A stretch of DNA of 45,239 nucleotides from Dehalococcoidia bacterium (GCA_007129495.1 SKVJ01000021.1:103806-149044), one strand, 5' to 3'. Shown: positions 7,577 through 16,336, numbered from the stretch's first letter. A program made the numbers and translations. Notes: a model not told the origin generated them from the letters alone.

Positions 7577-7661
7577 CAGCGCGGTCGATTCGTTCTAGTG
7601 TGAGTGGCGGTTGCTGCATATCAGGCGGGAATTCGTCACTCTGCCGCAGGGAGGTCTTCAC

Positions 7662-8084
7662 ATGCCGGACATTCCGCCACTGTTGGATGAAACCACTACG
7701 ACAGGCGACCTCAAGCGCCTGGTGGAGGCGTTTGTCAGTGAACGCGATTGGGGCAAGTACCACAATGCAAAGGATGTCGCTATTGCCATAAATGTCGAGG
7801 CGGCAGAGCTGCTGGAACTCTTTGAGTGGGTCAGAGAGCATGAGATTCCTGCGCTGCTGGCGGATGAAGAGAAGCGCAGACACCTCGGCGAGGAACTCGC
7901 AGACGTTATCATGCTCTGCCTCAACCTCGCGTCGGTAGCAGATCTGGATGTAGCCGATACGGTCAGGCGCAAGCTGGAGAAGAATCGTGTGAAGTATCCC
8001 GCCGATATGGTCCGGGGCAACTATCGCAAGTACACTCAACTGCGGGCACAATCGAAAGAAGAAGCGAGCCATGGCCCTGACTGA
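7662..8084 (+). CDS. MazG-like nucleotide pyrophosphohydrolase (dCTPase/RS21-C6 type)
   Basis: The product has 140 residues from ATG 7662, chosen because AGGGAGG lies eight bases upstream; an upstream in-frame start lacks this. The motif order is EAAELLELFEW followed about 30 residues later by EELADVIMLCLNLA. This gives the E-x2-E and E-x3-D magnesium-binding pattern of the all-alpha NTP pyrophosphatase superfamily. The DLKRLVEAFVSERDW opening and KYHNAKD segment are typical of the short single-domain RS21-C6/dCTPase branch. It probably hydrolyses non-canonical or excess (d)NTPs to monophosphates. It follows dnaE2 by 85 bases in the same direction, so pool sanitation alongside SOS polymerase activity is a reasonable guess. 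Confidence 0.85.
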   Translation: MPDIPPLLDETTTTGDLKRLVEAFVSERDWGKYHNAKDVAIAINVEAAELLELFEWVREHEIPALLADEEKRRHLGEELADVIMLCLNLASVADLDVADTVRRKLEKNRVKYPADMVRGNYRKYTQLRAQSKEEASHGPD

Positions 8085-8098
8085 GTGGCAGGGCCATG
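8070..8098. terminator. 10-bp hairpin between convergent genes
   Basis: CATGGCCCTG (8070-8079), a 9-base loop and CAGGGCCATG (8089-8098) form a perfect stem. It overlaps the last codons of the MazG-like gene and precedes the end of the convergent alcohol dehydrogenase. No T-run follows on either strand, but a bidirectional terminator is the likeliest role. Confidence 0.55.
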
Positions 8099-8117
8099 AC
8101 GTCATCGTGCCTGCAAT

Positions 8118-9299
8118 CTACATTTCCCAGGAGAGTGTGCCCTCGTAGGCGTGTGCGAATAACTCCAGCATCCCTTCTTCAGTTACCTCCCGCGGGTTGC
8201 GGCGGCAATGATTAGGGCTCTTCAGCACGTTGCGGGCAATCATCGGGATCATGTCTTCCGTGACGCCCACCTCCTGAAGCGACAGTGGAAGCCTGAGGTC
8301 CTCCATCAGTTTCTTGAACGCAATTGGAGCGAGATACGCAGCGTCCCGGAGCGGCAGTCCTTCGACGTCCTCACCCAGCACCTCCGCAATCAACGCATGC
8401 TTCTCGAGTTGCGCGAGGGCGTTGTACTCCATCACATACGGGAAGGTTATTGCGATAGCATGGCCATGAGGGTAGTGCAGATCTGTGGCAGGGTAGACAT
8501 AGGCGTACCCGCACGCGTGACCGATGGTCGTATCGGCGTTCCCCATGACGATTCCTGCGAGGAGCGATGCGAGCGCCATGCCTTCTCGCGCCTCGATGTC
8601 TTTGCCATTGCAGTATACTCTGCGCAGGTAGCGGTTGATCATTCGCATCGATTCAATTGCGAGGGCATCGGTCAGCGGATTCGCCTGTACCGATTGAAAG
8701 CCCTCGATGGCATGGCAGAGAGCATCGATACCTGTATTCGCGGTTATCGGGCCCGGTAACGATATGGTGAGTTCAGGGTCAACTATGGCCACATCGGGAT
8801 AGAGCATTGAGCTGACGAGCCCGACCTTCAACTCAGGAGTTGCGAACACTGCAGTGTCGGAGACCTCACTCCCCGTGCCGGCGGTAGTGGGGCACAGCGC
8901 CATGGGTGCAAGTGGGTTACTGAAGCCCTCCTTTATCCATCCCATGATATTACCTTCGTTGGTAAGACCGACAGCCGCTCCCTTCGCGATATCGATGGCA
9001 CTGCCGCCTCCAAGCCCGACGACGCTGTCGAATCCACCAGTCCGGACAAACGCAATCGCCTCTTCGCCAACCTCAAGCGATGGCTCGGCCTGGGAACCAT
9101 CCCATACTTCTGACTTCATTCCTGCGGCGTCAAGGGCAGCTTGTACCTTGTCCGCCCATCCCGCCTGTGAGATCGTCGCATCGGTGATGATGGCTGCGTT
9201 AGTAGCGCCTATCCCGTTAAGCTCGGTGCCCACCTGTTCGATTGTCCCTGTACCGAACAGAATCTTCTTGGCGGTTCTGAATGGAAAACTACTGAACAT
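8118..9299 (-). CDS. Iron-containing (group III) alcohol dehydrogenase
   Basis: The product has 393 residues. The NAD(P)-binding region has GGGSAID (97-103) and CPTTAGTGSE (136-145). The Fe2+ ligands line up as Asp192 and His196 (TGIDALCHAIEG), His261 (GHACGYAY) and His278 (YPHGHA). These match the FucO/GldA/YqhD superfamily, which interconverts alcohols with aldehydes or ketones in the cytoplasm. The substrate cannot be read from sequence. A GGAGG lies before the ATG. Upstream on the same strand are a small helical protein and a universal stress protein, with gaps of about 180 and 60 bases, so a loose operon is possible. Confidence 0.9.
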   Translation of the reverse strand: MFSSFPFRTAKKILFGTGTIEQVGTELNGIGATNAAIITDATISQAGWADKVQAALDAAGMKSEVWDGSQAEPSLEVGEEAIAFVRTGGFDSVVGLGGGSAIDIAKGAAVGLTNEGNIMGWIKEGFSNPLAPMALCPTTAGTGSEVSDTAVFATPELKVGLVSSMLYPDVAIVDPELTISLPGPITANTGIDALCHAIEGFQSVQANPLTDALAIESMRMINRYLRRVYCNGKDIEAREGMALASLLAGIVMGNADTTIGHACGYAYVYPATDLHYPHGHAIAITFPYVMEYNALAQLEKHALIAEVLGEDVEGLPLRDAAYLAPIAFKKLMEDLRLPLSLQEVGVTEDMIPMIARNVLKSPNHCRRNPREVTEEGMLELFAHAYEGTLSWEM

Positions 9300-9483
9300 G
9301 TTGCCTCCACAAACTATTGTCCGGCAGGGTCATCTCAGTCTGGCCGCTGCGTGGCGGCACCATTATACACGTGAAGAGGCGTCCAGTGGGGGTGGCACAG
9401 TCGACAACGTATTGCGCGAAGTTACAGATGAGGCTGGCCGCGTATCGGCAATCTGTCGCGCGCGGTCCCCGGACGTCTGAAGA

Positions 9484-9762
9484 CTAGGGCTGACGCTCTA
9501 AGTTGAAGTAGTCGGCGACGCTTCTCCCGAACTCCTCGGCTGCCCTGCCCGCCTGGCGGAACCGCTCCCGCACGTCATCATCCTTGAAGCGGCGACCAAA
9601 GCAAAGCGCCGATTCCGTTGCCGCATCGCCGAACTCCGTCGCCTTGGCCTTCAACTCAGGATCATTGAATATTTCGCTTATTGCCTCCCCAAAGGTCGTG
9701 AACACCTGCCGAAGACTTCGCCCCGGGGTCGGAGGATCTTCTTGCCTCGTCTCTTTCTCCAT
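9484..9762 (-). CDS. Small helical hypothetical protein
   Basis: The product has 92 residues, is soluble, and is rich in charged residues and alanine. Two amphipathic helical segments (about 18-50 and 55-85) are predicted by eye: LRQVFTTFGEAISEIF, then VRERFRQAGRAAEEFG. A proline-rich linker follows a short charged N-terminus. There is no signal peptide or membrane segment, and I recognise no family. It lies 63 bases downstream of a universal stress protein gene on the same strand, so it may be co-expressed with it. The Shine-Dalgarno is weak. Coding is supported by the clean reading frame and protein-like composition, but the function is unknown. Confidence 0.6.
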   Translation of the reverse strand: MEKETRQEDPPTPGRSLRQVFTTFGEAISEIFNDPELKAKATEFGDAATESALCFGRRFKDDDVRERFRQAGRAAEEFGRSVADYFNLERQP

Positions 9763-9825
9763 AATACTTCGTCTCCATCTGGACGGTGCGGCGGTGTAAG
9801 CCCCACAATCAGGACCCTTGGGTTG

Positions 9826-10281
9826 TTATTTGTCGCTTGGCTGCGGCTTCATGGATAGCACCGGTATCGTCGAGTGCCTCATCACGTGGTCTGCCACACT
9901 CCCGAAGACCAGCCGTCCGATGTTCTTGCGGCCATGAGTGGCGATAGCGATGAGATCGATCTGGTTCTCTGCCGCATACCCGACTATAGCATCGCCGGGT
10001 GATCCCTCGATGGTGACTGTTTCCACAGGCAGGTTCGCTTCCCTCAGGCGCGCAGCGACTCCTTCAAGGTACTGCTGCGCCTCGTACGCAAGGCGCCGCA
10101 TCTCCTCTTCGATCACACTCTCTGCTCCCTGGGCCGACGCGGCTGCAAGCGACGAAGGAATCTGTATAACCTGGATAAGGATTAGCTTGGAACCGAAACG
10201 CTGCGCCACTTCTGACGCGTACGGCACCATCTGTTCCGAGTGGCTTGAACCATCAAGGCATACGAGTATTCTGCTGAACAT
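9826..10281 (-). CDS. Universal stress protein (UspA family)
   Basis: The product has 151 residues from ATG 10281, chosen over a longer ORF because an AGGAGGAG lies about nine bases upstream and the protein then starts in the usual way (MFSRILVCLDGS). The Rossmann-like alpha/beta Usp fold is clear. An ATP-binding loop ATHGRKNIGRLVFGS fits H-G-x9-G-S, so it is probably an ATP-binding type. A glutamate-rich middle helix (VIEEEMRRLAYEAQQ) is normal for the family. It is distinct from the two closely related Usp proteins at 29959 and 31130. Exact role unknown; stress or energy-limitation response is the family expectation. Confidence 0.9.
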   Translation of the reverse strand: MFSRILVCLDGSSHSEQMVPYASEVAQRFGSKLILIQVIQIPSSLAAASAQGAESVIEEEMRRLAYEAQQYLEGVAARLREANLPVETVTIEGSPGDAIVGYAAENQIDLIAIATHGRKNIGRLVFGSVADHVMRHSTIPVLSMKPQPSDK

Positions 10282-10627
10282 TCGCGTAAGCTCCTCCTGT
10301 ATTCTGTATCTGGACCACAATCTCTGGATAACACGCTACTGTATTGCAGCCGCAGAGTCAACACAAATACCGGTCCGCTTGTCAGGCGCATCGGTTACAC
10401 GCCGGGCTGTTATCCGGATCGGCTGTACGGGCCGATGATCCTGGGCATACCCCGTTCCGTTTCGAAGTGATCGTCGAGTTGGAGTAATGTAATGGACTGC
10501 CAATCCAGACCCTGGGGACCCAAACAGGGGACGAGGTATTACAGGATCTGCTCCGGTGCACCACGGCAAAGGATCCGCTGGAACCTGGTTATGCAGTCGG
10601 TTATAGTAGGCGACATAAGGAGAAGCC
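10282..10627. other. Intergenic region between divergent usp and flavin oxidoreductase genes
   Basis: I find no gene here. A TATAGT hexamer (10602-10607) shortly before the flavin oxidoreductase could be a -10 box, but its -35 partner is poor. Long frames on the minus strand have unnatural composition and look like shadows. Confidence 0.4.
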
Positions 10628-11749
10628 ATGGCTGAATTATTCGAGACAACTGTTCTCAATGGAATGGTACTACGGAACCGCTTCGTTCATTCTGCGACGA
10701 ATGAGGGACTGGCAAATCATGCTGATGGGTGCGCCAATGATCGACTCGTGCGATTGCAGGAGAGAGTTGCCGAAGGCGAGATCGGACTGCTCATTCCAGG
10801 CAATGCATACATTAGCGCCCAGGGGAAAGCGCGGCCGGGGCAGATCGGGGTTCACGGCAGCGATACTATCCCCGGCCTTGCAAGGATGGCCGACGTCGTC
10901 CATAGACATGGAGCCCGTGTAGCACTGCAGCTCCACCATGCGGGCGTCAATATGTATGTGCCGCCGGAAAGCGGTTATGCGCTTGGCCCGTCGGATATGA
11001 ATCTCACCGGGGTTCCATGTCGTGCGATGACTCAGGAGGATATTGAACAGACGGTGACAGACTTCGCAGCAGCCGCTGTTCGTGCAAGGACGGCGGGCTT
11101 CGATGCGGTGCAACTGCACGGGGCCCATTCGTACCTGATTTCCCAGTTTCTGTCACCTTACTTCAACAAGCGTGCGGATAAGTATGGCGGCTCGCTGGAG
11201 AATCGTGCTCGATTCGCACTGGAAGTGCTTCGTGCCGTACGGGCAGCGGTTGGCCCGGGATTTCCGGTGCTCATCAAGATTAACTCAGAAGATTTCCTGC
11301 AAGGTGGATTCTCTCTCGATGAATTCGTCCCCTTTTCTCGTATGCTTGAGTGCGGAGGGATCGACGCCATCGAAGTGAGTGGAGGGTCTCACTTCAGCGA
11401 TCCCAGGTACTTCTGTTCACGCCCTGTCGGTACCGTGCCTGCAGGTCAGGAGATCTATTTCAAGGAGGCAGCAGAACTCTACAAGCGTAGTATCAAGGTG
11501 CCGCTGATGCTTGTTGGCGGCGTCAGGTCACTGGAAATCGCTGAGCACGTAGTGCAATCCGGCCTGGCTGATTACGTCTCGCTCTGCCGGCCTCTGATAC
11601 GCGAGCCACACCTCGTAAGGCGCTGGCATGAGGGTGACACGCGGCCCTCTACGTGCACATCGTGCAATCTGTGCTTCGGTCCTGTCCGCTCCGGGGAGGG
11701 TCTGGTCTGCGTGCCTCTGGCAATGGAGTGTCAGAAGGGCAAACTGTGA
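10628..11749 (+). CDS. Old Yellow Enzyme-family NADH:flavin oxidoreductase with Fe-S motif
   Basis: The product has 373 residues preceded by AAGGAG. The FMN-binding TIM barrel shows QLHHAG, LHGAHSYLISQFLSPYFNKR with a YGGSLENRARF follow-on, VLIKIN and a phosphate-binding VGGVRS. The C-terminus has CTSCNLC (Cys343, 346, 349) and Cys361, the 4Fe-4S ligand pattern of 2,4-dienoyl-CoA reductase-type members. Yet the protein stops just after it and lacks their NAD(P)/FAD domains. It is therefore a short FMN plus Fe-S form needing an electron donor in trans. It probably reduces an activated double bond; the substrate is unknown. It converges on, and overlaps by 19 bases, the Fic gene. Confidence 0.88.
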   Translation: MAELFETTVLNGMVLRNRFVHSATNEGLANHADGCANDRLVRLQERVAEGEIGLLIPGNAYISAQGKARPGQIGVHGSDTIPGLARMADVVHRHGARVALQLHHAGVNMYVPPESGYALGPSDMNLTGVPCRAMTQEDIEQTVTDFAAAAVRARTAGFDAVQLHGAHSYLISQFLSPYFNKRADKYGGSLENRARFALEVLRAVRAAVGPGFPVLIKINSEDFLQGGFSLDEFVPFSRMLECGGIDAIEVSGGSHFSDPRYFCSRPVGTVPAGQEIYFKEAAELYKRSIKVPLMLVGGVRSLEIAEHVVQSGLADYVSLCRPLIREPHLVRRWHEGDTRPSTCTSCNLCFGPVRSGEGLVCVPLAMECQKGKL

Positions 11750-12894
11750 GTGGTGTCAGGGAAGAGCACTGGATCGAGGGCTGCGACGATATCCGGAGCG
11801 ACATATATGTCGTTGCCTTCATGAGAAGGATTCGTGATGCCGAGGGATGTGAGATGCTGCACTGCCCGGGTTGCGTCATCGGACGTAAGCCGGGCTTCCT
11901 CTATCAACGATCTTACTGCCAGTGCGCCGTGGTGGAACAGCAGATCGAAGACGCGCATCGTGCCGTCGGTCGCCTCTGAGGTGGTGAGCAGTCTGCTATG
12001 CGTGTCATAGAGCATTGTGAGTTTCCTGGCACTGTCGATTGTTGTGTGGGCTGAATCGGCCAATCCGTAGAGGTACCATGTGAGCCACTTCTCCCATTCT
12101 CCGGTGGCGCACGTGTCGAGCATTCGCCGCTGGAGATTCGCGCGGTTCCGTTCGAGGAGATGCCCCAGAAATGGAAGGGGTTCGCCAACGAGGCCAAGAT
12201 GCACCAGTAGTACTGAGGCCATGAGTGCCCCTGTAGCGTCGTTCATGTCAAGAAATGGATGGATAACCAGAAACTGGTAGTGCGCAAGTGCGAGGCGCGC
12301 AAGGGCCGGAGAGTTGTTCTTGCGATGAAGATAGTGTTCCCAGTTGTCCAGAAGTTCGTGCATTTCCATTGGAGGCGGTGGCACGAAGAGGGCGTCTGAT
12401 AGCGTACAACCAGGGTGCCCGACCCAGTTCTGCGACCGACGGAACCGGCCGGGCGTACTGCGCTGGTTGGCCGTATCGTTGAAGAGTATGCAGTGCAGTT
12501 CCCGGATGAGTCTCAGGCTGAATGGTAGGTCGTGGAGCCGGTTCCGGGCGTATTCAAATGCAGCCACATAGTTTGAAGCCAGCCGGCTGGCTCGACTGAC
12601 GTGTACTCCTGTCATATCGGCGCAGAGGAACTCCCGGAGCGGAAAGTGGCCAAACTCCGATCGAGCTGCGGCGACGGCATCAGCTCTCAGAAGCAGGGGC
12701 ATGAAGTGTTCACATCCGGCTTGGAGATAGCCGGACAGCTCACCTACCGCAAGGCTGGCCCTCTCGAGTGCACGTGCGTCACCATCGGCCCAGGTGACGA
12801 CTGGAGGTAGCGGGTCAGGTACGAAAGCATCGTACTCCCTTCTTGTGCGAATTATCCTTCCACATGGTGAGGCGCTGAACCGATTGCTATCCAT
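11731..12894 (-). CDS. Fic-fold protein with degenerate active-site motif
   Basis: The product has 387 residues from ATG 12894 (MDSNRF); the longer in-frame extension looks non-coding. The fold is that of large Fic proteins: a FicN-like helix near 70-100, SQNWVGHPG, FVPPPPMEMHELLDNW, the active-site loop at 212-222, then a C-terminal winged-helix-like region. The canonical H-P-F-x-D-G-N-G-R-x-G-R reads HPFLDMNDATGA. His212, Asp216 and Asn218 remain, but both glycines are Met217 and Asp219, and the phosphate-binding Arg is Ala220. The inhibitory S-x3-E-G helix is also unrecognisable (AAARSEFG). AMP transfer by the usual mechanism is doubtful. It may be a binding protein, or use another chemistry. 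No antitoxin gene is adjacent. Confidence 0.8.
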   Translation of the reverse strand: MDSNRFSASPCGRIIRTRREYDAFVPDPLPPVVTWADGDARALERASLAVGELSGYLQAGCEHFMPLLLRADAVAAARSEFGHFPLREFLCADMTGVHVSRASRLASNYVAAFEYARNRLHDLPFSLRLIRELHCILFNDTANQRSTPGRFRRSQNWVGHPGCTLSDALFVPPPPMEMHELLDNWEHYLHRKNNSPALARLALAHYQFLVIHPFLDMNDATGALMASVLLVHLGLVGEPLPFLGHLLERNRANLQRRMLDTCATGEWEKWLTWYLYGLADSAHTTIDSARKLTMLYDTHSRLLTTSEATDGTMRVFDLLFHHGALAVRSLIEEARLTSDDATRAVQHLTSLGITNPSHEGNDIYVAPDIVAALDPVLFPDTTHSLPF

Positions 12895-13024
12895 GACACT
12901 GTGATTCTGTTGATAACCCGCCTTGCTGATGCTAGCCGACTCTGGACCGGCTGGCAAATTCCTGCGATTATGGCGAGATCTCTGACAGCAGAGTAAACCA
13001 CCAACAGGCTTTGCACGTTGTGAA

Positions 13025-13053
13025 TTGCAGACAGTGCGGGAACTGGCTATACT
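13025..13053 (+). promoter_or_regulatory. Promoter of the surface lipoprotein gene
   Basis: TTGCAG (13025-13030), a 17-base spacer and TATACT (13048-13053) form a good sigma-70 promoter 47 bases before the ATG at 13100. It lies in the gap divergent from the Fic gene. Confidence 0.55.
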
Positions 13054-13099
13054 CGGTGCCGATCGTACTGGTTGAGTAGATGAATGTGGAGGTGTGGAG

Positions 13100-14482
13100 A
13101 TGAAGAAACAGTTAGTATTTGCCGGCCTGATGGTCGGCCTTCTAGTCGCATTGACGGGGTGTGCATACATCCTGGCACCGTTCAATCAACCCCCGACAGC
13201 CTACATAACTTCGATATCGCCTGCTGAGGTTACCGAAGGTGAGACGGTAGAGTTCAGTGGCTACGGCACTGATGTGGATGGGGAGGTTGTAGGTTACCGT
13301 TGGCGGTCTGACCTCGATGGGGAGTTAAGTCGAGCCCCCAGTTTCCAGACGGACGCGCTTTCTGTTGGTGAGCATACGATTTACTTCAGCGTGCAGGACA
13401 ATGCCGGTGCGTGGTCTGAGGAGGTAACCGGCACGGTAACGGTACTTCCTGAAGTTACGGCTCCTGTCAGGATCAATTCATTTTCGGCTTCGCTCTCGAC
13501 TATTACCGCGAGCGATAGTGTGACGTTGTCGTGGAACGTTTCCAACGCGACGACGGTCACTATTGATCAGGGCATCGGCTCAGTGCCGCCTGTAGGGTCT
13601 GTGGTGGTAAGCCCCGGAGTCACAACTACCTACAGACTTACTGCAATAGGTGGCGGGGTCACCGTGACAGCTGACGTTACCATAAATGTGCTTGTCACTA
13701 CGCCGGATCTTGAGATTGTGTTCTTCGAGGCGGATCCCGAAGCAGTGCAATCTGGACAGTCCACTACCCTGAGTTGGGAAACCACCGGAGCCACCCAGGT
13801 CCAGTTGTTTCCGCTGTTCGGTGCTGTTGACACGACAGGGAGTGTGAATGTGACGGTAGAGGGAGAGCAGACGTATATCTTCACACTCGTTGCAACGGAC
13901 GGAGAGGAGACGGTCACGGCGCAGGTTACAGTTGTCAGCTACCTGACAATGCCCACCAGTCACACAGTAACGCTGATTGCCAATATTTCGGAAAGTGGTT
14001 ACGTTCGAAGTACCGGAGTGCCGTGGGCCAACTACATCTATGTTGGTGATGATACCAATAACATCGGGCTTCAGGGATTCGTCAGTTTCGACATCTCTGA
14101 TGTACCTGGCGATGCGATGATAACCAACGTCGTGGTGGATCTGAGTAACAGGCAGAGCACATACGGAACGCCATTCGCCGATCTTGGATGTTTGAGAGCG
14201 TATGTGCAGGATTACGGTGAGTTGGATGGAGGGGATTACTTCACCGGCGTGGCCACCGGAGCGATCGGCCGTTGGTGCAGCCAGGCTGAGATAGATACTC
14301 CCGGCGGAGGCGACACCGGGGGTTTCCAGGATGCACTACAGGACAAGATCGGAGAGGACAGATTTCAGATACGACTTCAGTTCAACGAGATGACGACGGA
14401 TGGTGACAATCAGAACGACCTCGTCCGCTGGTATGGGGATAAACTTCCGCAACTGGTTGTGACGTATTACTCTTACGAGTAG
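13100..14482 (+). CDS. Secreted lipoprotein with PKD/Ig-like repeats and a jelly-roll-like C-terminus
   Basis: The product has 460 residues from ATG 13100, with GGAGG seven bases upstream. The N-terminus is a lipoprotein signal: MKKQ, a hydrophobic core, then lipobox LTGC (Cys near residue 21). A PKD-like domain follows (about 28-117: SPAEVTEGETVEFSGYGTD, SVQDNAGAWSEE). Two related Ig-like modules come next, each with a T-L-S-W core and a TYRLTA/TYIFTL strand (about 122-200 and 205-285). The C-terminal 170 residues (GYVRSTG, FVSFDISDVPG, RWYGDKLPQLVVTYY) resemble DNRLRE-type carbohydrate- or surface-associated domains. Outer-surface anchoring and binding are likely; no catalytic site is seen. 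It is a single gene with its own promoter and terminator. Confidence 0.82.
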   Translation: MKKQLVFAGLMVGLLVALTGCAYILAPFNQPPTAYITSISPAEVTEGETVEFSGYGTDVDGEVVGYRWRSDLDGELSRAPSFQTDALSVGEHTIYFSVQDNAGAWSEEVTGTVTVLPEVTAPVRINSFSASLSTITASDSVTLSWNVSNATTVTIDQGIGSVPPVGSVVVSPGVTTTYRLTAIGGGVTVTADVTINVLVTTPDLEIVFFEADPEAVQSGQSTTLSWETTGATQVQLFPLFGAVDTTGSVNVTVEGEQTYIFTLVATDGEETVTAQVTVVSYLTMPTSHTVTLIANISESGYVRSTGVPWANYIYVGDDTNNIGLQGFVSFDISDVPGDAMITNVVVDLSNRQSTYGTPFADLGCLRAYVQDYGELDGGDYFTGVATGAIGRWCSQAEIDTPGGGDTGGFQDALQDKIGEDRFQIRLQFNEMTTDGDNQNDLVRWYGDKLPQLVVTYYSYE

Positions 14483-14519
14483 AAATCTGCCTTGAGAATC
14501 GTTCGAAGCGGACCTGCAG

Positions 14520-14541
14520 TGGGGCGCTGCCACGCGCCCCA
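14520..14541 (+). terminator. Rho-independent-like terminator after the lipoprotein gene
   Basis: TGGGGCGC (14520-14527), a 6-base loop and GCGCCCCA (14534-14541) form a G+C-rich 8-bp stem followed by TTCTGGTTT, 37 bases after the stop codon. Confidence 0.6.
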
Positions 14542-14576
14542 TTCTGGTTTCCGCGAGACTCAGTGCCGATGACCGA

Positions 14577-14585
14577 TGGTATACT
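14577..14585 (+). promoter_or_regulatory. Extended -10 promoter for the PanE-like gene
   Basis: TG-G-TATACT is an extended -10 element 33 bases before the ATG at 14619. No good -35 is apparent, as is usual for extended -10 promoters. Confidence 0.4.
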
Positions 14586-14618
14586 AGCCGCAGTTGTTGA
14601 TGAGGAGGAGCACCCTGC

Positions 14619-15542
14619 ATGAGAGTGGCAATAATTGGCATCGGTGGAGTCGGGGGATATTATGGCGGCAGGCTCGCCCACCAGTTCTCTCCGGGAAGCG
14701 ATCACGAGATACTGTTCTTCTGCAGGGGAGCCCATAAGGAGGCCATCAGGCGTGATGGACTCAAGCTGTTTGCACGTGACGGCGATCTGATAGCACACCC
14801 GGCGCTGGCCACCGATAATGCCATTGCGCTGGGCATTGTAGACGTTGCCCTGTTCGCCGTCAAAGGGTACAGTCAACCTGATGTCGCGAGGTTGATACGC
14901 CCCGCTATCGGCCCCTCGACAGTGGTGATACCGTTGGGAAATGGTGTCGATAACGACGAAATACTGAAACGAGAGATTGGCTCCGGTGATGTGCTGAATG
15001 GCTGTGTCTATATCTCCAGCCATGCTGAAGCGCCCGGCGTAGTTGAGCAGACAGGTGGAAGTCGCAAGCTCTTCTTTGGCAGTCCTGAAGGTGCAATCGA
15101 CCCCTATCGGCCGATCGAAGTGATGCTCAAGGCGGCCGGGATCGATGCCGAGCTTAGTGACAACATCGTGCGTCAAGTCTGGGCGAAATTCATCTTCATA
15201 GATGCTATCTCAGGAGTTACCAGCCTTCACGGTGTTACCATCGGGACAGTTCTTGCAAGTCCGGAATTGAAGGAGTTGCTTGCCGGTTTGATGCGTGAGG
15301 TGGAAACGCTGGCTGACGACCTGAGGGTGGGGTTGCCTTCCGGGATAATCGAGCAGGCCATCGAGAGGGCCGGGGCATTTCCGCCTGACACGAAGACCTC
15401 AATGCAGCTCGACGTAGAGAAGGGAAATCCCACGGAGTTGGACACCATGCTCGGATATGTGGTCCGGAAGGGAAAGGAACTGGGCATTTCGACGCCTCGC
15501 CATGTGGAAGTGTACGAGGCACTCTCGAAGAAGGTCCGGTAG
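14619..15542 (+). CDS. ApbA/PanE-family 2-dehydropantoate 2-reductase-like protein
   Basis: The product has 307 residues preceded by GAGGAGGAG. The N-terminal Rossmann fold starts MRVAIIGIGGVGGYYGG (GxGxxG). VALFAVKGYS contains the Lys typical of PanE. PLGNGVDN corresponds to the QNG segment, and a C-terminal all-helical domain (about 180-307) carries KFIFIDAISGVTSL, where Lys is the family general acid/base. Ketopantoate reductases make pantoate for coenzyme A with NADPH. Many paralogues act on other 2-oxo acids, and this copy is not next to panB or panC, so the substrate is unproven. It precedes three acetyltransferase-fold genes on the same strand. Confidence 0.85.
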   Translation: MRVAIIGIGGVGGYYGGRLAHQFSPGSDHEILFFCRGAHKEAIRRDGLKLFARDGDLIAHPALATDNAIALGIVDVALFAVKGYSQPDVARLIRPAIGPSTVVIPLGNGVDNDEILKREIGSGDVLNGCVYISSHAEAPGVVEQTGGSRKLFFGSPEGAIDPYRPIEVMLKAAGIDAELSDNIVRQVWAKFIFIDAISGVTSLHGVTIGTVLASPELKELLAGLMREVETLADDLRVGLPSGIIEQAIERAGAFPPDTKTSMQLDVEKGNPTELDTMLGYVVRKGKELGISTPRHVEVYEALSKKVR

Positions 15543-15606
15543 GATAGCCTTTTACAAACCACCGACTCTTTCGTCGACGCAGGTATCTATGGAGGAGTGT
15601 CAGCCT

Positions 15607-16311
15607 TTGAGTGAGATTCGGCGGAGGGTAGAGCACCTTCTGAAGACGGAGGGGATCGGTGGCCTGGTTGCTGGCGCCGGCCGGTTCCTGCGGCAAAAAG
15701 GTCGTGCGGCCTTCCTTGCCGAGCGCTACCATGTGTTCGAGTTCGAAACTGAGTGTAATGACACTGACATGTGCCGTCCCGGTATCGAGGGGCTTGAGGT
15801 AGTGGTGTTCGAACACCAAGAGGAGGTAGAGCGGCTCATTGCAGAGGGGGGGTATGAGGTGCCGGTGTTTCACCCGTCGTTTCGAAGCGTATGGCTGCAG
15901 CGTGGGGGAGTCGCGTTTCTCGCATTTGTCGATCGGCAACCGGCTCATATTGCCTGGGTGGCATTATCCCCCGAAGCGAGAGGTTGTTGCGACGGGCTGA
16001 ACTACAGGGTTGACTTCGATCGGGGAGAGGCTTGTTGGGGAGGCTCATACACGTGGCCTCGTTTTCGCAATCGTGGCATCTACAGGTACATGTGTGGATT
16101 CAGACTGAAGTATATGCAAAAACACGGATTCTCTAGATGTCGTGATGCGGTTCGGGTTGGCAACATCGCCTCGTTGCGGGGACAGTTGCGCTGGACCCCG
16201 ATGCTGTGCGCAACCGGATGGTTCGTACGCTTGCCGAAGTGGTCGAGATGGATAGAACGCCCGGCCACGTGTGGTTATCCCTCACCTGCTGTGTCCTCAG
16301 ACTCGAACTGA
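15607..16311 (+). CDS. GNAT-type acetyltransferase-like protein (paralogue 1)
   Basis: The product has 234 residues from TTG 15607, chosen because GGAGGAG (15591-15597) lies nine bases upstream. The ATG at 15589 overlaps this Shine-Dalgarno and lacks one of its own. The core resembles GNAT: HIAWVALSP as a beta4-like strand, WPRFRNRGIYRYM at the acetyl-CoA loop position (Q/R-x-x-G-x-G/A relaxed to R-N-R-G-I-Y), and a final VRVGNIASLRGQL helix as in GNAT C-termini. The N-terminal 75 residues are separate. It is homologous to the next gene (shared RxRG-Y and N-x-A-S patterns), so the pair arose by duplication. Substrate unknown. Confidence 0.7.
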   Translation: MSEIRRRVEHLLKTEGIGGLVAGAGRFLRQKGRAAFLAERYHVFEFETECNDTDMCRPGIEGLEVVVFEHQEEVERLIAEGGYEVPVFHPSFRSVWLQRGGVAFLAFVDRQPAHIAWVALSPEARGCCDGLNYRVDFDRGEACWGGSYTWPRFRNRGIYRYMCGFRLKYMQKHGFSRCRDAVRVGNIASLRGQLRWTPMLCATGWFVRLPKWSRWIERPATCGYPSPAVSSDSN

Positions 16312-16336
16312 GTATGAATCTGGTCGGAGCACGCAC

